Below, in pieces: positions 18,765 through 23,739 of a DNA stretch of 23,739 nt. Position 1 is the stretch's first letter. Every line of letters starts with the position of its first letter. The notes beneath the pieces are model-generated. The model ran no database searches. It was not told where the DNA came from and saw only the letters and a program-made list of their open reading frames with translations. Source of the stretch: Emmonsiellopsis sp. PD_33 (taxonomy: Eukaryota; Ascomycota; Eurotiomycetes; Onygenales; Ajellomycetaceae); the NCBI GenBank assembly GCA_032988165.1, contig JANTQF010000457.1, positions 1 through 23,739 on the forward strand, given 5' to 3'. The position numbers and the translations under genes were made by a program.

Positions 18765-20739
18765 ATGGGCAAGAACAAGCACAAGGGCCGCAAGCCAGCC
18801 CGGCCGCCCGGTGCCACCAAGACGCCCACCGTCACACACACGTTCCAATGGTGAGTGGGATTTTATCTTTTCTTGTCGACGATCACAGTTACGGCGGTTT
18901 GGACCAGCTTGGCCTGCAGATATTAACTTACCCCTCGCATTGTCCAGTGGCTAACTACTACTACTAAATATCCCAGGCCACACACCACGCCCGCCGAGGT
19001 CGTCGTGACCGGCACCTTTGATAACTGGCAGCGCTCCGTCAGGCTGGACAGGACCGAACAGGGCTTCTCCAAGGACGTCGCGCTGCCCGTCACGCCCAAG
19101 ATCCTCTACAAGGTATGGAATATTTGTTCATTTCGTTTGTGTGGCTGTGGTACAGAAAAGCACCATGTACCGGCTAGTACGTCATTATTCGCCATCGCCA
19201 TGGATGTGGTTGTGATTGTTACCGCTAGCTATTAGTTAGTGACTTGCTTGCTCGCCCGGCCGCGGTGCGTGGCCAAGTACCGCGCGATGCCCACTTGTCT
19301 CTCGTCTCCTGTCTCCTCTCTCCTCTCTGCTATCCCATATTGTCTGCTGGCTGACCGCTGTGTGACATCCCCAGTTTGTCGTCGACGGTGCCTGGAAGAT
19401 AGACCCCTCCGCCCTGCAAGAGGACGACGGCCATAATAACACGAACAACGTCCTTCTGCGCCAGCACATCAGACAGCTCCCCTCTGCCACTGTCCCCTCC
19501 GCCCCCGATACTGCAGCCCGAGCAGCAGTCATGTCTGGAGTCACACCAGAGGCTACCACTGCCGCCCTGGCCGCTGCCGTCCCCAAAGAGTCGGACAAGG
19601 CTCCCGAAGCTGCCGCCATCTCCTCTGCTGCCCCCGAGTCGACCACTGCTGCCCTCGCCGCCGCTGTCCCGCTCCAAGACAAACCAGAGGAAACCCCAGG
19701 AGCCTTCCCCGAGACACCCGCCAAGGAGCCAGAACAGCTCTCTGTCAACCCCATCCCTGCGTCAGAGGGCATCGGCAACCCGGTGCAGACCAAACCGGGC
19801 GAGCCAGTGCCTGAACCCAGCACCATCACCACAAACACCGTCGCTTCCACCGCCACCACCGATAAGGCCGGCTACGACAAGGACGCCAGTGCGCCTGGCT
19901 TCACCGAAGAAGCCGTCACCACCCTGCCCGTAAAGAACCAAATCGTGAACGGTGCCGCGGAGCCGCACATCCAATCCGCCGCCCCCACGTCCACCACCGC
20001 CGCCCTTGCCGCCGCCGTGCCACTCGAAAGCGCCAAGGACGTCCCCGAGCCCGTCAAGGACTCCATCACCGCAGCTCACAAGTCGCCCGAAGCCGCCGGC
20101 GTCCCCGAGGCCGTCCAGGAGAAGAAACAAGTCGAGCAGGAACTGCTCCACGATATAAAACCCGCCCCAGCCACCTCGCCCGAACCCGCCACCGTGCCCG
20201 CCGTGGTGACCAAATCCATCGCCGAAGCCCACAAGGAGCCCGAGGCCGAGGCCGTCCCGGAAGCCGTCGAGGAGAAGAAGGAGGTCGAGCAGGAGCTGCT
20301 GAAGGATGTAAAGCCTAGCGAGGCCGCGGGAGAGCCTGCACCCACCGTCACGGCGGAGACATCCCCTACCGCCCCCGCCGCCACGCCCGCTGCTGCCGCT
20401 ACTACTACTGCTGCAGTCCCCGCCCCCGCGAGAGTGCAGGAGAGATCCATCTCGCCGAAATCCAGAGAACCCCTGGCCGCTGCCGCTGCCCCTACTGAAG
20501 AGCCGGCCGTCACCACCACCACGGGGCCCGAAACAGCCACTGCGCCTGCGCAACAACAACAACAACAACAACCCGCTGCTGCCGCTGCTCCAGCTACTAC
20601 TGCGGCGCCTGTTGCTGCCGCTGCTGCTGCGCCCGCGGAGACTGCAAAGCCGGAGGCCGAGCAGGCGAAGGACAAGGCGAGGAAAAAGAAGAATAGGGCT
20701 AGTGCGCTGTTTTCGAAGATTAAGGAGAAGTTTAAGTAG
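18765..20739 (+). CDS. crp1: Crp1/Mdg1-like protein with AMPK-beta-type glycogen-binding (E-set) domain
   Basis: Three exons: 18765-18850, 18977-19112 and 19375-20739, with introns of 126 and 262 bp, giving 528 residues. After a basic start (MGKNKHKGRKPARPP) comes an AMPK1_CBM-like fold (about 21-103): THTFQW, VVVTGTFDNWQRSVRL, a central FSKDVALPV strand, ILYKFVVDGAWKIDP, and NNVLL. Both introns cut inside this domain and the joins restore its strands. The rest is Ala/Pro/Thr/Glu-rich and disordered. It contains three copies of an [EAST]TTAALAAAVP motif (133-145, 162-174, 279-291) and two copies of a 42-residue unit (297-338 and 348-389) with a VEQELL core. The Lys-rich end reads KARKKKNRASALFSKIKEKFK. 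Yeast Crp1 binds cruciform DNA and Mdg1 acts in pheromone signalling; the fungal role is unclear. Confidence 0.87.
20041..20319 (+). repeat. Duplicated 42-residue unit inside the Crp1-like gene
   Basis: Two protein units of 42 residues begin at 20041 and 20194, 153 bp apart. Both share AHK.PEA..VPEAV.EKK.VEQELL.D.KP. Divergence at many positions suggests an old duplication. Confidence 0.85.
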
Positions 20740-20832
20740 ATGGTGGGTTTGTTTGGTAATTATTGGGTGACCGCTACATACATACATAGGGTGGGATGGA
20801 TTCAAGATGGAAAGGGGGTGGAATGGGAATGC

Positions 20833-20862
20833 GTGGGAGTGGGAGTGGGAGTGGGAGTGGGA
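20833..20862 (+). repeat. Five GTGGGA repeats, G-quadruplex candidate
   Basis: Five exact head-to-tail GTGGGA units give five GGG runs with three-base AGT loops, a textbook quadruplex pattern. It lies about 95 bp after the Crp1-like stop codon, on the sense strand, so the mRNA 3' UTR would carry it. Confidence 0.85.
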
Positions 20863-21179
20863 GGCAGTATACCCTATTTTTCTCTTTTTTCTCTTTCTTC
20901 TTCTCTTTTAATTTGGCAAAGGCCCCATATAAGTTAAGTTTAGTTAAGGTAGTTAGTTAGTTATTCAAAGTCAGTTTGTTTTTGTTTCAACTTGAAAGGT
21001 TTCTTCTTTTTGTGAGTTTTCATTGTCATCTTTTTTTTTAAAGCTGAATAAATATTAATCTATCTACCTATCTCCCCATTCCCCCATTCATTCCATTAAT
21101 CAGGTCCATGGGTAGATAACTACTCTGTAGGTAGGTAGGTAAACCCATCAGCTTGGCTTACTCACTGGCAGGTGACCTG

Positions 21180-21197
21180 ATGCATATGCATATGCAT
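21180..21197. repeat. Perfect 18-bp palindrome
   Basis: ATGCATATGCATATGCAT equals its own reverse complement and is also a repeated ATGCAT/TATGCAT unit. It could extrude as a short cruciform. Confidence 0.9.
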
Positions 21198-22207
21198 AGA
21201 TATACAACATGCATGTAACATTCCAGAAAGTTTTAAAAAAGACAAGGCAGCGAAGTAAAAGTTTCAGCCATAATTATATCAGGTAACTAGTAGTTAATTA
21301 GTTTATTTAGTTAGTTTGTCAGGTAGTACTCCATAACTAGGCCAGGTTTCTAATATGTAAAAGAGAAAGGAAATAGATACTACTAGTAGGGGCCATCTTC
21401 CCTCTCCTGCATAACTTAGTATAAGATGATTATCTTCTTAGCTTGAGCTTAAGCTAGCCAGTTCATCAGTTCACTTTCAATGAAACTTAAAGCTTGGGTT
21501 TTTCTAACTAGTACCCTTGCTGCGGCTGTTGAACGGGTTAGGTTAGGGGGGCCGGTTTTGCTGGGGTTTCATGCGGGTTAGTTATATAAAATGTAAGTTA
21601 AGGAAAGGTGGGGGAGGACAATATCCTACCTTGATTACCTTGATTTTTGATGTATATTTTTTCCCTTTAAAAAGACAGAAGGGGAGACGATTGTAAATGG
21701 GTTAAGTTTGAGAACCCAAAGGGAAGGGGATATTTGTTATCTTTTAACAGGTTGGATGGATGTGTAGTTACGAACAGAAGGGAAGGGCTGAAGCGTCAGT
21801 GAAACACTAAATAGATCAGAGAGAATTATTAACTTGGAAGAAGCAAAATTCAATAGCAAAACAGTCAAGTTGGTTAAAACTAAAATGCTTATTTCTTTTC
21901 AGTTTCCTTTTTTTCTTTTACTTTGCTTCTCTTTTCTCTTTTCTCTTTTATTAAAAAAATAAATTTGGAACTCAACAGTTCAGCAAAACTTCTCTTATAA
22001 AATTGAGGTCATCTCTTTCTCCCTATTACATTAACCACGTTCTTGAAAGATCCGCACGGCCGGACGCCGCCTTGCATAGTTATCTAGTTATAGGCAAGGC
22101 AGCATCCATCATTCATGATATTGCCTTGACACAACATCCTAGCTCCCAATCCTCTGCCCTCCAACAGACAGACAGCTAGACAGACATCCAGCCAGACAGC
22201 AGAAACG

Positions 22208-23739
22208 ATGGCCCATCCAACACTCTCCCGATCCACCCGGCTGAGCGTCATCATTGGCATCTCGTTCTCATTCTTCGTGATAGAAATCGGAGGTGAGTTG
22301 GTTAATCGCTTAGTTACTTCGCCGCCTCCCTCCCCCTTCCCTACAGCTCTGCGCGGTTGGAATGCGAACTTATTAACTTGTTAACTTATACAAACCACAG
22401 TTGGATTCTACACGCGCTCTCTAGCTCTCGTTGCCGATGCCTTTCATTATGTATGTCATGTCCACCAATAACTCTCTTCTAATGCCGCCCTCACCCCCCA
22501 TCACCCGTTTCTCATACTACTATATCGAGATCAGAAAAACATCCACCTCATACTAACAACATCCCAACCCCAGTTAAACGACCTAATCGGCTTCATCGTC
22601 GCCCTCGTAGCCCTCAAGGTAAATCAATTCCCATTCATTACCCATCCAAATCAAAAAATCCATAATATGTATGTATGTATGTACCCAACTGACGCCAATT
22701 GCAAACTACCATAGGTCTCCGAAAAACCCGACTCAACCCCCAGCACGCTGACGTTCGGCTGGCAGCGTTCGCAGCTGCTGGGCGCGTTCTTCAATGGCGT
22801 GTTCCTGCTGGCGCTGGGCGTGAGTATTCTGCTGCAGTCTATTGAGCGGTTTGTGTCGTTGGAGAGTATGTCTATTTTTTATCTAGCTAACTTGCCCTTC
22901 GGGAGGACTACGAATGGGCATGGTATTTTAAGATCTTCTGGCTAATATGTATATGATATATAGGGGTTGAGAATCCGAAACTCGTGCTTATTGTTGGCTG
23001 TGTTGGGTTTACGTTGAATATCATTTCTGCGTTCTTTTTGCATGGTATGTTAGTTGTTGTCATATCACCCCCTTTTCCGGATTGCTTGATATTGACCACA
23101 CATCATCAGAACACGGCCATGACCACCACGGCCACCACCACGGCCATGGTAATAGCGACACAGAGCATGACGAGATGCCTACGGAATTCGACAATGTATG
23201 TTTCATCATTCACACCCACACCCACACTCCCCCTTTCCTAAACCAAAACCAAATTCTCCAAAACTAACCCTGGGCAGCTCGCAACCGCCCACGAAAACCA
23301 CCGGCACACAAACAACTCCAACCCCGTGAAAAAATCCTACGACCTAGGCGTCATAGGCGTGCTGCTGCACGTAGTCGGAGACGCAATCAACAACATCGGC
23401 GTCATCATCGCTGCCCTGGTCATCTGGCTGGCTAATTACGAGGGGAGATTCTACGCTGATCCCGGTGTTAGTGTTGGGATTGCGTTGTTGATTTTGGCTT
23501 CTGCTATTCCGCTTGGTAGGGTTCCCCCCCCTTCATTTTTATTGTATCGTGGTATATGATATGAAAAGTGGTATCTTACCAATGACCCCTTCTTCTAACG
23601 CATGAGCAAGAAAATAATAACTAATATACTGAGTAACAGCTAGTTATACTATACTAGCTGTGAGTTAGCTCTGAGCATAATGTAATAGATCTAAGTGCTT
23701 ATATTATATAATTAATACTCTGAGCTAAATCTGAGCAGG
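22208..23739 (+). CDS. zrc1: CDF zinc transporter, Zrc1/Cot1-like (5' part, runs off the window)
   Basis: Seven exons are visible: 22208-22292, 22401-22450, 22574-22618, 22715-22865, 22964-23044, 23110-23195 and 23278-23515, coding 245 residues plus one base of the next codon. Five to six membrane segments are seen. TM2 carries FHYLND (H44, D48) and TM5 carries HVVGD (H197, D201), the paired His/Asp ligands of the zinc site in this family. FGWQRSQLLGAFFNGVFLL is the conserved TM3 lead-in. A His-rich loop (EHGHDHHGHHHGHG, from residue 138) sits between TM4 and TM5. Known role: H+-coupled zinc (or cobalt) loading of the vacuole for metal tolerance. The frame stops at IPL after TM6; the remaining cytosolic domain must come from exons beyond the window. 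The final donor GTAGGG at 23516 opens an intron with no convincing acceptor before the window ends. Confidence 0.93.
23516..23739 (+). other. Incomplete long intron of the zinc transporter with inverted repeats
   Basis: At least 223 bp, against 65-123 bp for the other six introns of this gene. Acceptor-like AG sites were tried (near 23610, 23639 and 23664), but each gives a stop codon within a few residues and no CDF-like sequence. A final CAG at 23736-23738 is possible but only one base follows it. Reading through the donor gives a stop after about 15 codons. The AT-rich second half holds two inverted repeats listed in the findings. Confidence 0.55.

Larger units (their letters stand above)
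20740..22207. other. Spacer between the Crp1-like gene and the zinc transporter gene
   Basis: The left part is 3' UTR of the Crp1-like gene, with a GTGGGA repeat (20833-20862) and AATAAA at 21047-21052, about 310 bp after the stop. The right part should hold the zinc-transporter promoter. The middle is AT-rich, with TTAG-type runs (about 20945-20962 and 21290-21320), TAGG units near 21129-21140, an 18-bp perfect palindrome (21180-21197) and a TTAGGTTAGGG stretch near 21537-21548. CAGACAGACAG-type repeats occur just before the transporter ATG (about 22165-22198). No coding exon is supported. Confidence 0.6.

Noticed and set aside
19762..20805. 347-codon open frame antisense to the Crp1-like gene
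   Set aside because: Composition (Gly/Arg/Leu runs) mirrors the GCC/CCC-rich sense codons; the sense strand has a domain, introns and family features.
20989..21000. ACTTGAAAGGT resembling the yeast Zap1 zinc-response element
   Set aside because: At least two mismatches to ACCYTNARGGT, and it lies in the 3' region of the Crp1-like gene, 1.2 kb from the zinc transporter.
21535..21550. Telomere-like TTAGGTTAGGG stretch
   Set aside because: Less than two full repeats, the first with one base missing; too short to call an interstitial telomere or a Tbf1 site.

Overview
The window is nuclear DNA of a filamentous ascomycete, most likely a member of the Eurotiales (Aspergillus/Penicillium type). 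The signs are many short GT-AG introns, mostly 59-170 bp, with CTAAC-like branch sites, a tRNA gene with a short intron, and ascomycete-type homologues of PkaR, Snf7, Ten1, Fhl1, Crp1 and Zrc1. The species cannot be told from the sequence alone. Exon joins were read by eye; every model closes in frame.

Layout: (1) 1-2991 is a long stretch without a recognisable gene. It leads into a four-exon DHA1-type MFS transporter (2992-4956, +). (2) A Ten1-like telomere-capping protein (6321-5764, -) lies head to head with the ESCRT-III subunit Snf7/Vps32 (6864-7883, +). (3) A small 2-oxoglutarate/Fe(II) prolyl-4-hydroxylase-like enzyme (9650-8691, -) converges on snf7. An intron-containing tRNA-Val(UAC) gene (10277-10188, -) follows. 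(4) A 1157-residue FHA plus forkhead transcription factor of the Fhl1 type (11487-15021, +) converges, across 1.87 kb of low-complexity DNA, on pkaR, the PKA regulatory subunit (18095-16893, -). (5) pkaR shares a 669-bp divergent promoter with a Crp1/Mdg1-like glycogen-binding-fold protein (18765-20739, +). (6) The 5' part of a CDF zinc transporter of the Zrc1/Cot1 type starts at 22208 and runs off the right edge. Its last visible intron is unusually long, AT-rich and full of inverted repeats.

The genes are mostly housekeeping and signalling genes, not a biosynthetic cluster. One notable adjacency is fhl1-pkaR-crp1. In budding yeast, PKA and TOR control ribosomal-protein genes through Fhl1, so the Fhl1 homologue sits beside the PKA regulatory subunit. 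That the order is functional is inference only. I found no CRISPR array, no intact transposon and no clearly new multi-gene system. The most useful leads are the odd terminal intron of the zinc transporter, the inserted FHA domain, the overlapping upstream ATG of fhl1, and several strong non-B DNA motifs (two G-quadruplex candidates and an 18-bp perfect palindrome).
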